A stretch of DNA of 64,000 nucleotides from Cellulomonas sp. ES6 (lineage in GTDB: Bacteria > Actinomycetota > Actinomycetes > Actinomycetales > Cellulomonadaceae): contig NZ_CP125655.1 in the NCBI RefSeq assembly GCF_030053835.1, positions 372,001 to 436,000 of the forward strand. The letters are read 5' to 3'. A program made the translations under genes and the position numbers. Shown piece by piece: positions 1 through 8,332 of this stretch (position 1 is its first letter; every line of letters starts with the position of its first letter). The notes under the pieces were generated by a model. That model saw nothing but the letters and a program-made list of their open reading frames with translations, ran no database searches and was not told the DNA's origin.

Positions 1-3000
1 ACCGGGCCGGAGGAACTCCTCCGGGTCGTCCACCTCCGTGCCGTTCCACGCCATGCGGCCGGTGTGCGTCATGAGCCCGGCGAGCGCCGACAGCAGGCTC
101 GACTTGCCCGACCCGACGCGACCGAGCAGGAGCACCAGCTCGCCGCGCCGCACGGTCAGGTCCACCCCCGCGACGCCGACGGTCCCGTCGTCGTGCACCG
201 CGGACAGCCCGCGCAGCTCCAGGTGCTCGAGGCGGTCGCGCCCGTCGGCCCGCGGCGCCGGCGCCGCACCCTCGGGCAGGTGGACGCCCGGGGGGACGGC
301 GCACAGGTCGGCGCCGCCGGCGAACTCGGCGGTGGCCCGCTGCCAGGCGCGGGTGCCGGGCGCCTCGGTGACGACCGCTCCGGCGACGACGCCGAACCAG
401 TTGAAGCCGGCGACCGCACCGGCGACCAGCAGGGTCGACGCGAGGTCCCACACGCCCCCGAGCAGCGCGGCCCAGGCCACGACCACGCCGGCCTGCACGG
501 CGACGATCGGCACGCCGTCCAGCACCGCCTGCACCCGGTGCTCGCGCACCGCCGCCTCCACCCGGCCCGAGTCCACCCGCCGCAGGTGGGCGTGGACGTC
601 CGGCGTCCGCGCCGCGAGCTTCACCGTGCGCGCGGCGTCCAGCGCCGAGACCAGCGCCCGCCCGAACGTGGCGCGGGCCGCCGCCGAGCGGGTGGCGGAC
701 CGGCCCGCCGCCCGGCGTCCCGCGAGGGCGCAGGCGGCGCCGACGACGAGCACGCCCAGCAGGACCGCTCCCGCCAGCAGGGACCACGACAGCACGGCGG
801 TGACGGCGACCAGCACCAGGCCGTTGGCGAGGTCGACCCACCGGTCCGCGTACCGCGCGAACCGGTCGGCGTCGAGCGCCCGCGCGACGACCTCCCCGGG
901 TGGCGTGCGACGCAGCCGGTGCTGCTGCGTCTGGCCGACCAGGACGGCCATGCGGACGCGCAGCAGCACCTCCACCCACCAGCGCGGGTAGAGCCGGAAC
1001 GCCAGCGCACCGCACGGCGCGACCAGCAGCAGGAGGACGACGAGCACCGCGACGAGCGCCACCGGCGCCTCGCCCGCGCGCAGCCCCTCGACCGTGCGGC
1101 CCCACAGGAACCCCGTGACGGCGCCCTGGGCCGCCACCAGGCTCGCGGCCAGGAACAGCAGGCCGCCGCCGATGCCCCAGCGCGGCGTGACGCGCAGCGC
1201 GTGGGCGATGCCGCGGGCCAGGCTCAGGCCGGGACCGGGCTCGCGCAGCTCCGGGGGCGGGCCGGAGCGGCGGCGGACGCCGACCGACCCCGTACCGTCC
1301 GCCTCGCCGTCCGGGACGACCTCGCCCGTCACCTCGGCGTCCGTCACCTCGTCGCCGGTCACCTCGACACCCGGCACCTCGACACCCAGTGCCTGCTCGT
1401 GCTCGGTCCCGTCGCTGCACGACGCGGTCAGCAGCGTCCGGAACGGCCCCTCCGCCGCCGCGAGCACGGCGCGCGGTCCCTGCTGGACGACCCGGCCGTG
1501 GTCCAGCACGACCACCTGGTCGGCCCGGTCCACCGTGCCCAGGCGGTGCGCGACGAGCACGCCCGTGCGCCCCCCGAGCAGCCGGTCCGCGGCCGCCACG
1601 ACCCGGGCCTCGGTGAGCGGGTCCATCCGCGCGGTCGCCTCGTCGAGCACGACCACCTGCACGTCGCGGACGAGCAGGCGCGCGAACACGACCAGCTGCT
1701 CCTCGCCGGCCGACAGGGTGGTGCCGCCGGGTCCGAGCAGCGTGTCCAGCCCGTCGGGGAGGCCGGCCACCCACTCCTCGAGGCGCAGCTCGCGGACGGC
1801 CGCCTCGACCTGGGCCCGCGGCACGTCGGCGAACAGCGCGACGTTCTCGGCCAGCGTGCCGGCGAGGATCTCGGTGCGCTGCGTGACGACGCCGACCGCC
1901 GCCCGCAGCTGCTGCAGGTCCAGGTCGCGCACGTCGACACCGCCGAGCAGGACGGTGCCGCGCGGCGGCTCGACCGCGCGGGACAGCAGGGCGGCGAGCG
2001 TGGTCTTGCCCGAGCCGGTGCGCCCGACCAGGGCGACCGTCTGCCCAGCGGGGACGCGCAGCGAGACGTCCCGCAGCGCGAACGCACCCTCCTCGTAGGC
2101 GAAGTGGAGGTCGCGCAGCTCCAGCCCGACGGGCCCGGACGGCACCGGGAGCCCGCCCTCCGGCTCCGGCGGGGACTCGAGCAGCTCCCGGATGCGGATC
2201 GCCGCGCCGATGCCCTCCTGGAGGTCCGGCAGGTTGCGCGCCAGCTGGTCGAACTGCCCGACGAACGACGCGGTGACGAGGAACAGCGTGACCAGCTCGG
2301 CCACGGACAGCCGGCCGCCGGCGGCCAGCGCGACGCCCGCCACGGCGACCGCCCCGAGCAGGGCGTGCAGCAGCATCCCGGCGCGGGCCGTCATGAGCGT
2401 CTCGACGGCGAGCACCCGGTCGAGCGTGCGGTGCACGAGCGCCGAGGACTCCGCGAGCCGCCGCACCGCGAACGCCTGCCCGTGGCTCGTGCGCAGGTCG
2501 TCGCGCGCCGCCACGGCCTCCTCGAAGGCCGCCGCGTTGTCGGTCCAGGCGCGCTCCTCGACGACCTTGCGGCGCGCGATCTCGCCCAGGGACGGCCGGA
2601 CGACGAGCACCGTCAGGGCCCCGAGCAGCGGGAAGAGCACCCACGCGGGCCACCAGGTCACGCCCGCGACCACCCAGAGCGGGACGCAGCCGACGACGGT
2701 GCGGCCCATGCCCCAGACCTGCCGCCGCACCAGGGCGCCGACCGCGTGCGTGTCGTCGTCGACCCGGTCCAGCACCTCACCCACGGCCTGCTCGGTGAGC
2801 GTCGCGAGCGGCTGGTGCAGCGCCGCGCTGAGCAGGTCGCCGCGCAGCCGGCCCTCGGCCCGGTCCACGACCCCGGCCCACACGACCTGCCCGACCGAGT
2901 CGACGAGCGCCGCCCCCACCAGGCAGAGCGCGAGCAGCGCGAGCCCGGTGCCCGTCGGGTCCTCCGCCAGGCGCCCCGCGACCACGGCGCCGAGCGCGGA

Positions 3001-3150
3001 CCCGACCGCGCCGACGGTCAGCGCGGTGAGCGCGAACGCCGCGGCCCGGCCGCCGAGGCGGCGCACGTCGAGGCGGCGGGCCCGGTCGTCGGGACGGCGG
3101 GGCGCGTCCGGTGTCGGCGGAGCGGTGGCGGTGGTGGCGGTGCTGGTCAT
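1..3150 (-). CDS. Fused double ABC exporter (TMD-NBD-TMD-NBD), 3' end outside window
   Basis: One uninterrupted reading frame of 1,050 codons runs from ATG 3148-3150 off the left edge. The order is membrane domain 1 (about residues 30-300), ATPase domain 1 with Walker A GRTGSGKTT (Lys382), an LSAGE signature near 479 and Walker B LDEAT (Glu504), an acidic linker near 590-640, membrane domain 2 (about 640-930), and the start of ATPase domain 2 with Walker A GRVGSGKSS (Lys1016). This is a type IV ABC exporter with both halves in one chain; such proteins move lipids, peptides or drugs, and the substrate cannot be read from the sequence. The linker carries a pentapeptide repeat of the G-x-E-V-T type from four 15-bp tandem units. 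The gene is divergent from the VOC gene. The second Walker B and signature lie outside the window, so I cannot say whether one ATP site is degenerate. Confidence 0.9.
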   Translation of the reverse strand, partial: MTSTATTATAPPTPDAPRRPDDRARRLDVRRLGGRAAAFALTALTVGAVGSALGAVVAGRLAEDPTGTGLALLALCLVGAALVDSVGQVVWAGVVDRAEGRLRGDLLSAALHQPLATLTEQAVGEVLDRVDDDTHAVGALVRRQVWGMGRTVVGCVPLWVVAGVTWWPAWVLFPLLGALTVLVVRPSLGEIARRKVVEERAWTDNAAAFEEAVAARDDLRTSHGQAFAVRRLAESSALVHRTLDRVLAVETLMTARAGMLLHALLGAVAVAGVALAAGGRLSVAELVTLFLVTASFVGQFDQLARNLPDLQEGIGAAIRIRELLESPPEPEGGLPVPSGPVGLELRDLHFAYEEGAFALRDVSLRVPAGQTVALVGRTGSGKTTLAALLSRAVEPPRGTVLLGGVDVRDLDLQQLRAAVGVVTQRTEILAGTLAENVALFADVPRAQVEAAVRELRLEEWVAGLPDGLDTLLGPGGTTLSAGEEQLVVFARLLVRDVQVVVLDEATARMDPLTEARVVAAADRLLGGRTGVLVAHRLGTVDRADQVVVLDHGRVVQQGPRAVLAAAEGPFRTLLTASCSDGTEHEQALGVEVPGVEVTGDEVTDAEVTGEVVPDGEADGTGSVGVRRRSGPPPELREPGPGLSLARGIAHALRVTPRWGIGGGLLFLAASLVAAQGAVTGFLWGRTVEGLRAGEAPVALVAVLVVLLLLVAPCGALAFRLYPRWWVEVLLRVRMAVLVGQTQQHRLRRTPPGEVVARALDADRFARYADRWVDLANGLVLVAVTAVLSWSLLAGAVLLGVLVVGAACALAGRRAAGRSATRSAAARATFGRALVSALDAARTVKLAARTPDVHAHLRRVDSGRVEAAVREHRVQAVLDGVPIVAVQAGVVVAWAALLGGVWDLASTLLVAGAVAGFNWFGVVAGAVVTEAPGTRAWQRATAEFAGGADLCAVPPGVHLPEGAAPAPRADGRDRLEHLELRGLSAVHDDGTVGVAGVDLTVRRGELVLLLGRVGSGKSSLLSALAGLMTHTGRMAWNGTEVDDPEEFLRPG
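1327..1386. repeat. Four 15-bp tandem units in the ABC exporter linker
   Basis: Four consecutive 15-bp units start at 1327, 1342, 1357 and 1372, each built around the core TCACCTCG (GCACCTCG in the last). Read on the minus strand they encode G-V-E-V-P, G-V-E-V-T, G-D-E-V-T and D-A-E-V-T. The array is in frame and lies between the first ATPase domain and the second membrane domain, so copy number could vary without breaking the protein. Confidence 0.85.
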
Positions 3151-3159
3151 CGTCCGACG

Positions 3160-3165
3160 ACCCTA
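3160..3165 (-). promoter_or_regulatory. Putative -10 element TAGGGT of the fused ABC exporter
   Basis: TAGGGT on the minus strand fits the actinobacterial TANNNT -10 pattern and ends 9 nt before the ATG at 3150. A transcript starting 6-7 nt downstream would have almost no 5' leader. No convincing -35 hexamer is visible. Confidence 0.45.
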
Positions 3166-3243
3166 GGCACCGGGTCCGACACTCCCCCACACTTTTCCAC
3201 CGGCGGGCGGCCGCGCCGTCGTCTCCCGGGTGATCCCGGTCGC

Positions 3244-3249
3244 TACCGT
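3244..3249 (+). promoter_or_regulatory. Putative leaderless -10 TACCGT for the VOC gene
   Basis: TACCGT is followed by 7 nt and then GTG 3257. This is the spacing expected when transcription starts on the first base of the start codon. It decides the start chosen for the VOC gene. Confidence 0.5.
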
Positions 3250-3256
3250 GGGCGCC

Positions 3257-4012
3257 GTGATCGTGTGGACCACCGCCTTCCTCGACGGCGGAGCAGCGGC
3301 CTGGCCCGCCACCCTCGACTTCTGGACGCGGGCGACCGCCACCCGGCTCTCGGCGCCCCGTGGCCCCGACGACGAGTTCGTCACCCTGCTGCCGGACGAC
3401 GGCGTCGCGTTCCTGCGCGCGCAGCGCACCACCACCGGCGCGCCGCGCGTGCACCTGGACGTGCACGTCGACGACGTGCGGCGGGCGGCGGACGAGGCGG
3501 TCGCGCTCGGCGCCCGGCAGGTGCTGAGCGCCCGGCACGTCCTGCTGAGCTCGCCGGGCGGCCTGCCGTTCTGCGTGGTGGCGGCGGACGGGATCGAGGG
3601 ACCCCGCCCCGCACCGCGGCGGTGGACGGCGCCGGACGGCCGCAGCCACACGAGCCTCCTCGACCAGCTCGCGGTGGACGTGCCCGCCGACCGGTGGGAG
3701 CCGGAGGTCCGGTTCTGGCAGGCGCTCACCGGGTGGGCGGCGCGTCCCCATGACCCCGGCGCGTCGCTGGTGCCGCTCGTCCGCGGGGACGGCATGCCGC
3801 TGCGGATCCTGCTGCAGCGTCTCGACGAGCCCACGGGTGCGGTGCGGGCCCACCTCGACGTCGCGTGCGACGACCGGCCGGCCGAGACCGCGCGGCACGT
3901 GGGGCTGGGCGCGCAGGTCGAGCGCGTCCGCGAGCGGTGGACCGTGCTCGTGGACCCGGCCGGGCGCCGCTACTGCCTGACCGACCGGGACCCGGCGACC
4001 GGCGAGGGCTGA
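3257..4012 (+). CDS. Two-domain VOC-superfamily (glyoxalase-like) protein
   Basis: The 251-residue protein has two tandem VOC-like halves. The first (about 1-115) contains a V-H-L-D-V-H-V-D-D-V strand-helix typical of the fold. The second (about 130-245) repeats it with A-H-L-D-V-A-C-D-D. VOC proteins include lyases, dioxygenases and antibiotic-binding proteins; this sequence does not reveal the substrate. The start GTG 3257 is preferred over the in-frame GTG at 3230 because a TANNNT hexamer lies 7 nt before it. The gene is divergent from the fused ABC exporter and convergent with the small membrane protein gene downstream (3-nt gap). Confidence 0.8.
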   Translation: MIVWTTAFLDGGAAAWPATLDFWTRATATRLSAPRGPDDEFVTLLPDDGVAFLRAQRTTTGAPRVHLDVHVDDVRRAADEAVALGARQVLSARHVLLSSPGGLPFCVVAADGIEGPRPAPRRWTAPDGRSHTSLLDQLAVDVPADRWEPEVRFWQALTGWAARPHDPGASLVPLVRGDGMPLRILLQRLDEPTGAVRAHLDVACDDRPAETARHVGLGAQVERVRERWTVLVDPAGRRYCLTDRDPATGEG

Positions 4013-4015
4013 CGA

Positions 4016-4384
4016 TCAGCGGCGCGGCCGGTCGACCAGCGCCGCCGTGCCCGCCGCGAGGACGCCGGTGACCAGGGCCACGGACGGCCAGGCGCCCAGG
4101 TGCGGCGCGAGCAGGTGGGACGCGACGAAGCAGCCCGCGCCGAGGACGAGCACCCCGGCGACCCGCGCCGGGCCGGCGGCCGGCAGCGCACGCCAGCCGC
4201 TCCACGCGACCCCCGCGACCAGGACGGCGCCGCCCACCGCGCGCACGCCCGTCGCCTGGGCGGCGGCGAAGCCCCCGGCGAGGGTGGCCGCCGCGACGAC
4301 CGCCGTCGGGACCCGCGGCCACGGTCCCCGGGGCACCGCCGGGGTGGCCGAGCCGGTGCGGGAGGGGTTCGCCGGAGACGTCAT
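4016..4384 (-). CDS. Small hypothetical membrane protein
   Basis: A 122-residue protein begins at ATG 4382-4384. After a short polar N-terminus it has four hydrophobic stretches (about 25-45, 47-65, 74-90 and 95-113) and ends D-R-P-R-R. I do not recognise the family. It lies 86 nt downstream of the second ABC half-transporter gene on the same strand and may share its transcript. The regular alternation of hydrophobic segments and Gly/Ala content supports a real membrane protein, but no function can be assigned. Confidence 0.6.
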   Translation of the reverse strand: MTSPANPSRTGSATPAVPRGPWPRVPTAVVAAATLAGGFAAAQATGVRAVGGAVLVAGVAWSGWRALPAAGPARVAGVLVLGAGCFVASHLLAPHLGAWPSVALVTGVLAAGTAALVDRPRR

Positions 4385-4470
4385 GCGCCCATCCTGCCCC
4401 GGCCCACCCGTCGCGGCCTCGTCCGGGCCCGGCGCGCTCACCGCCGCCAGGCCCGGACGCTCCGCGCGGG

Positions 4471-6453
4471 TCAGACCTGCTCCTCCACGACCGCCCCGGC
4501 GAACTGCGACTGGTACAGCCGGTGGTAGGCGCCCCCGGCCTCGATGAGCGCCTCGTGCGTGCCCTGCTCCACGATCGCGCCGTGCTCCATGACGAGGATC
4601 AGGTCCGCGTCGCGGATCGTGGACAGCCGGTGCGCGATGACGAACGACGTCCGCCCCTCGCGCAGCGACGCCATGGCGTGCTGCAGCAGCCGCTCCGTGC
4701 GCGTGTCGACCGACGACGTCGCCTCGTCGAGGATCAGCACGGACGGCTGGGCCACGAACGCGCGCGCGATCGTGATCAGCTGCTTCTCGCCCGCGGACAG
4801 GTTCGCCGCGTCCTCCTCCAGCACGGTGTCGTACCCGTGCGGCAGGGAGTGGACGAACCGGTCGACGTAGGTGGCCTGCGCCGCGGCGAGGACCTCCTCG
4901 TCGGTGGCCGACTGCCGGCCGTAGCGGATGTTCTCCCGGATGGTGCCGGAGAACAGCCACGGGTCCTGCAGCACCATGCCCGTGCGGGCGCGGGCGTCGT
5001 GGCGGCTCAGCTCCGCGATGTCCTGGCCGTTGACGAGGATGCGGCCGCCGTCGAGCTCGTAGAACCGCATGAGCAGGTTGACCAGCGTCGTCTTGCCCGC
5101 GCCGGTCGGCCCGACGATCGCGACCGTCTGCCCGGGGCTGACGGTGAACGACAGGTCGGTGATGAGCGGCTGGTCCGGGCTGTAGGAGAACGACACGTGC
5201 TCGAACTCGATGGTGCCGTCGCCGTCGGCCGGCGCCGGGGCGTCCGCCGCGTCCGCGCTCTCCTCGTCCTCGTCGAGCAGCTGGAACACCCGCTCGGCCG
5301 AGGCCGTGCCGGACTGGACGACCGCGGCCATGCCGCCGAGCTCGGACAGCGGCTGCGTGAACATCTGCGTGTACTGGATGAACGCCTGCACGCTGCCCAG
5401 ACGCAGGCTGCCGTTGGCGACCATCAGGCCGCCGAGCACCGCGATGCCGACGTACGTGAGGTTGCCGACGAACGACATGCCCGGCCAGATGATCCCGGAC
5501 AGGAACTGCGCCCGGAACGACGCCCGGTAGAGCTCCTCGTTCTCCGCGCGGAACCGGTCGGCGAAGTCGCGGCGGCGGCCGAACACCTTGACGAGCGCGT
5601 GGCCGGAGAACGACTCCTCGACCCGGGCGTTGAGGCGGCCGACCTTGCGCCACTGCAGCCCGAAGGCCTTCTGGGACTTCGGGCCGATCACGCCGAAGAT
5701 CACGCCCATCAGCGGCAGCGACACCAGCGCGACCAGGGCGAGCTGCCACGAGATCGAGAACATCATGACCAGCACGCCGATGACCGTGAGGATCGAGGTC
5801 AGCGCCGTGGACAGCGACTGCTGCATGGTCTGCGTGATGTTGTCGATGTCGTTGGTGACGCGGGAGATCAGCTCGCCGCGCTGCACGCGGTCGAAGTACG
5901 CCAGCGGCAGCCGGTTGATCTTCTGCTCGACGGCCTCGCGCAGCCGCCACATCGCCCGCACCATGACGACGTTGATGATGTAGCCCTGCCCCCACATGAG
6001 CAGGGCGCTCGCCACGTACAGCGCGAGGACGGTCAGCAGCAGGCGCCCGAGGTGGTCGAAGTCGATGCCCTGCCCGGGCACGAGCCGGTCCATGGCCGCG
6101 ACCATGTCGGCGAGGCGGTCCTGCCCGTCGGCGCGCAGCCCGGCGACGGCCTGCTCCTGCGTGATGCCCTCCGGGAGCTGCCGCGACACGAAGCCCGTGA
6201 ACACCGCGTCGGTCGCGCGCCCGAGGATGCGCGGGGCGAGCACGGTGAGCACGACGCCCGCGGCGCCCATGAGAGTCACGGCGACGAGCGCGAGCCTGTA
6301 GGGGCGCAGCAGCCCGAGCATCCGGCCGAACGACTCCTTGAAGTTGTCGGCCTTCCCGGGGGCGACGCCCTCCCACGAGTCGGACGCGATCCGCGCCTGC
6401 TCGCCGAGCTCGATCTCGAGCTTCTCGTCCTCGGTCAGCGTCTGGTCGCTCAT
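4471..6453 (-). CDS. ABC exporter half-transporter with canonical Walker B (subunit 2 of heterodimer)
   Basis: The 660-residue protein has a cytosolic N-terminus with an acidic segment, an exporter membrane domain (about 70-390) and an ATPase domain. Visible motifs are Walker A VGPTGAGKTT (Lys454), signature LSAGEKQ, and Walker B LILDEAT with Glu577. The ATG overlaps the stop of the upstream half-transporter gene (6450-6452) as ATGA, so the two are translationally coupled. The intact Glu here and the non-canonical LSAGE signature are complementary to the partner, which has LSGGQ-like VSGGQ but Asp in place of Glu. Together they should make a heterodimer with one working ATP site, as in TM287/288-type exporters. 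The substrate is unknown; multidrug or lipid export is usual for the family. Confidence 0.9.
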   Translation of the reverse strand: MSDQTLTEDEKLEIELGEQARIASDSWEGVAPGKADNFKESFGRMLGLLRPYRLALVAVTLMGAAGVVLTVLAPRILGRATDAVFTGFVSRQLPEGITQEQAVAGLRADGQDRLADMVAAMDRLVPGQGIDFDHLGRLLLTVLALYVASALLMWGQGYIINVVMVRAMWRLREAVEQKINRLPLAYFDRVQRGELISRVTNDIDNITQTMQQSLSTALTSILTVIGVLVMMFSISWQLALVALVSLPLMGVIFGVIGPKSQKAFGLQWRKVGRLNARVEESFSGHALVKVFGRRRDFADRFRAENEELYRASFRAQFLSGIIWPGMSFVGNLTYVGIAVLGGLMVANGSLRLGSVQAFIQYTQMFTQPLSELGGMAAVVQSGTASAERVFQLLDEDEESADAADAPAPADGDGTIEFEHVSFSYSPDQPLITDLSFTVSPGQTVAIVGPTGAGKTTLVNLLMRFYELDGGRILVNGQDIAELSRHDARARTGMVLQDPWLFSGTIRENIRYGRQSATDEEVLAAAQATYVDRFVHSLPHGYDTVLEEDAANLSAGEKQLITIARAFVAQPSVLILDEATSSVDTRTERLLQHAMASLREGRTSFVIAHRLSTIRDADLILVMEHGAIVEQGTHEALIEAGGAYHRLYQSQFAGAVVEEQV

Positions 6454-8195
6454 CGGCCGGCCTCCACGGAGAGCTGGGACTCCGCGATCTCGCGGTAGGT
6501 CTGGTTGGTGGCGAGCAGCTCCTCGTGGGTGCCCAGGCCGGCGACGCGGCCGTCCTCCAGCACGAGGATCGCGTCGGCGTCGGTCACGGTCGAGACCCGC
6601 TGGGCGACGACGATCTTCGTGACCTCGGGCAGCTCGCGCCACAGCGCCTGCCGCAGGCGGGCGTCGGTCGCGAGGTCGAGCGCGGAGAACGAGTCGTCGA
6701 ACACCAGCACCTCGGGCCGGCGCACGAGGGCCCGCGCGATCGCGAGGCGCTGCCGCTGGCCCCCGGAGACGTTGGTGCCGCCCTGCGCGATGCGCGCCTC
6801 GAGCCCGCCGTCCATCTGCGAGACGAAGTCGCTGGCCTGGGCGATCTCCAGCGCCCGCCACAGGTCGCCGTCGGAGGCGTCCTCCTGGCCGAGCCGGAGG
6901 TTGGACGCGACCGTGCCGGCGAACAGGAACGGCCGCTGCGGGACCAGGCCGATGCCGGCCCACAGGTCCTCGAGCGCGGCGTCCCGGACGTCGACGCCGC
7001 CGACGCGCACCGTTCCGCCGGTGGTGTCGAACAGCCGCGGGACCAGCGACACGAGCGTGGTCTTGCCCGCGCCCGTGGAGCCGATGACGGCGACCGTCTG
7101 CCCCGGCCGGGCCGTGAAGGTGATCCCCGACAGCACGGGGTGCGCGGCCTCCGGGTAGGCGAAGGTCACGTCCTCGAACGCGACCTCCCCCGGGCGGGGG
7201 CGCCCGCGCACGGGCTGCTCGGGCTCGGCCAGCGTCGACGTGCTCGCCAGCACCTCCGCGATGCGCTCGGCCGAGACGGCGGCGCGCGGGATCATCACCG
7301 TCATGAAGGAGGCCATGAGGACTCCCATGAGGATCTGCCCGATGTACTGCATGAACGCGAGCAGCGTCCCGATCTGCACGTTCCCGTTGTCGACCTCGAT
7401 GCCGCCGAACCAGATCACGCCGACGACCGTGACGTTGAGGACGAGCATCGCCAACGGGAACAGCAGGACGAACAGCGAGCCGATCTTGCGGCCGACCACC
7501 ATGATGTCGGTGTTCGCGACCCGGAACCGGTCGGCCTCGATCGACTCCCGGACGAACGCGCGCACCACCCGGACCCCCGTGAGCTGCTCGCGCATGATCC
7601 GGTTCACCGCGTCGAGCTTGCCCTGGTAGGACCGGAACAGCGGCACCATCCGGCTGATGATGAGGCCGGCCACCACGAGCAGGACGGGCACGGACACGGC
7701 GATCAGCCACGACAGCCCGACGTCCTGGCGCAGCGCCATGATCACGCCGCCGATGGCGAGCATCGGGGCGGACACCAGCATGGTCGCGCCCATCATGGTG
7801 ACCATCTGGACCTGCTGGACGTCGTTGGTGTTGCGGGTGATGAGGGAGCCGGCGCCGAACTGCGAGATCTCGCGCTCGGAGAACCCGCTGACGCGCCCGT
7901 AGACGTCGTCGCGGATGTCCCGGCCGGCCTGCATGGCGGCGCGGGCGGCGAAGTACGTCGCGACGATCGCCGCGAGGATCTGCCCGAGCGACACGGTCAG
8001 CATGAAGGCGCCGGTGCGCCAGATGTAGCGGGTGTCGCCCTGGGCGACGCCCCGGTCGACGATGTCGGCGTTGAGGCTGGGCAGGTAGAGCATCGCGAGC
8101 GCGGAGCCGAGCTGGAACACCAGCACGCCCGCGAGGAGCCATCGGTAGGGACGCAGGTAGCGCCAGAGCAGTCGGGCGAGCACGGGGGTCTCCAT
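6450..8195 (-). CDS. ABC exporter half-transporter with degenerate Walker B (subunit 1 of heterodimer)
   Basis: The 581-residue protein starts with a short cytosolic helix (about 1-15), followed by six predicted membrane helices (about 15-320) and an ATPase domain. Walker A is GSTGAGKTT (Lys378), the signature is VSGGQRQ, and Walker B reads VLVFDDSFSALD, so Asp501 stands where the catalytic Glu is expected. This loss defines the degenerate site of heterodimeric exporters. I chose ATG 8193-8195 because the membrane domain begins right after it and a possible -10 (TACCCT at 8257-8262) lies about 60 nt upstream. An in-frame GTG near 8280 would add a non-conserved N-terminus. Confidence 0.9.
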   Translation of the reverse strand: METPVLARLLWRYLRPYRWLLAGVLVFQLGSALAMLYLPSLNADIVDRGVAQGDTRYIWRTGAFMLTVSLGQILAAIVATYFAARAAMQAGRDIRDDVYGRVSGFSEREISQFGAGSLITRNTNDVQQVQMVTMMGATMLVSAPMLAIGGVIMALRQDVGLSWLIAVSVPVLLVVAGLIISRMVPLFRSYQGKLDAVNRIMREQLTGVRVVRAFVRESIEADRFRVANTDIMVVGRKIGSLFVLLFPLAMLVLNVTVVGVIWFGGIEVDNGNVQIGTLLAFMQYIGQILMGVLMASFMTVMIPRAAVSAERIAEVLASTSTLAEPEQPVRGRPRPGEVAFEDVTFAYPEAAHPVLSGITFTARPGQTVAVIGSTGAGKTTLVSLVPRLFDTTGGTVRVGGVDVRDAALEDLWAGIGLVPQRPFLFAGTVASNLRLGQEDASDGDLWRALEIAQASDFVSQMDGGLEARIAQGGTNVSGGQRQRLAIARALVRRPEVLVFDDSFSALDLATDARLRQALWRELPEVTKIVVAQRVSTVTDADAILVLEDGRVAGLGTHEELLATNQTYREIAESQLSVEAGR

Positions 8196-8256
8196 GGTCG
8201 AGGCGGCGAGGTCACGGCCACGGCCGGTGGGGGGACCGTCCGTATCGGCGAGCACG

Positions 8257-8262
8257 AGGGTA
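8257..8262 (-). promoter_or_regulatory. Putative -10 TACCCT of the heterodimeric ABC exporter operon
   Basis: TACCCT on the minus strand fits TANNNT and would give a leader of about 55 nt before ATG 8195. No clear -35 is visible. Confidence 0.3.
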
Positions 8263-8332
8263 CGCACCGGCACCGACACTCTCCGCCGGTTTTCGCCTCC
8301 GGCGTCGCGGACGTGCGAACCGGGCGCCGGAG

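Noticed and set aside
3230..3256. Longer VOC protein from GTG 3230
   Set aside because: The TANNNT element lies between this GTG and GTG 3257, so the transcript likely starts at 3257.
64..3753. Very long plus-strand open frame over the ABC exporter
   Set aside because: It is antisense to a gene with clear ABC motifs. Its composition (Arg, Gly, Pro, His, Gln-rich) is that of a shadow frame in GC-rich DNA.
8196..8332. Small gene between the ABC operon and the MFS gene
   Set aside because: No ORF with a ribosome-binding site and plausible composition is visible; only a candidate promoter.
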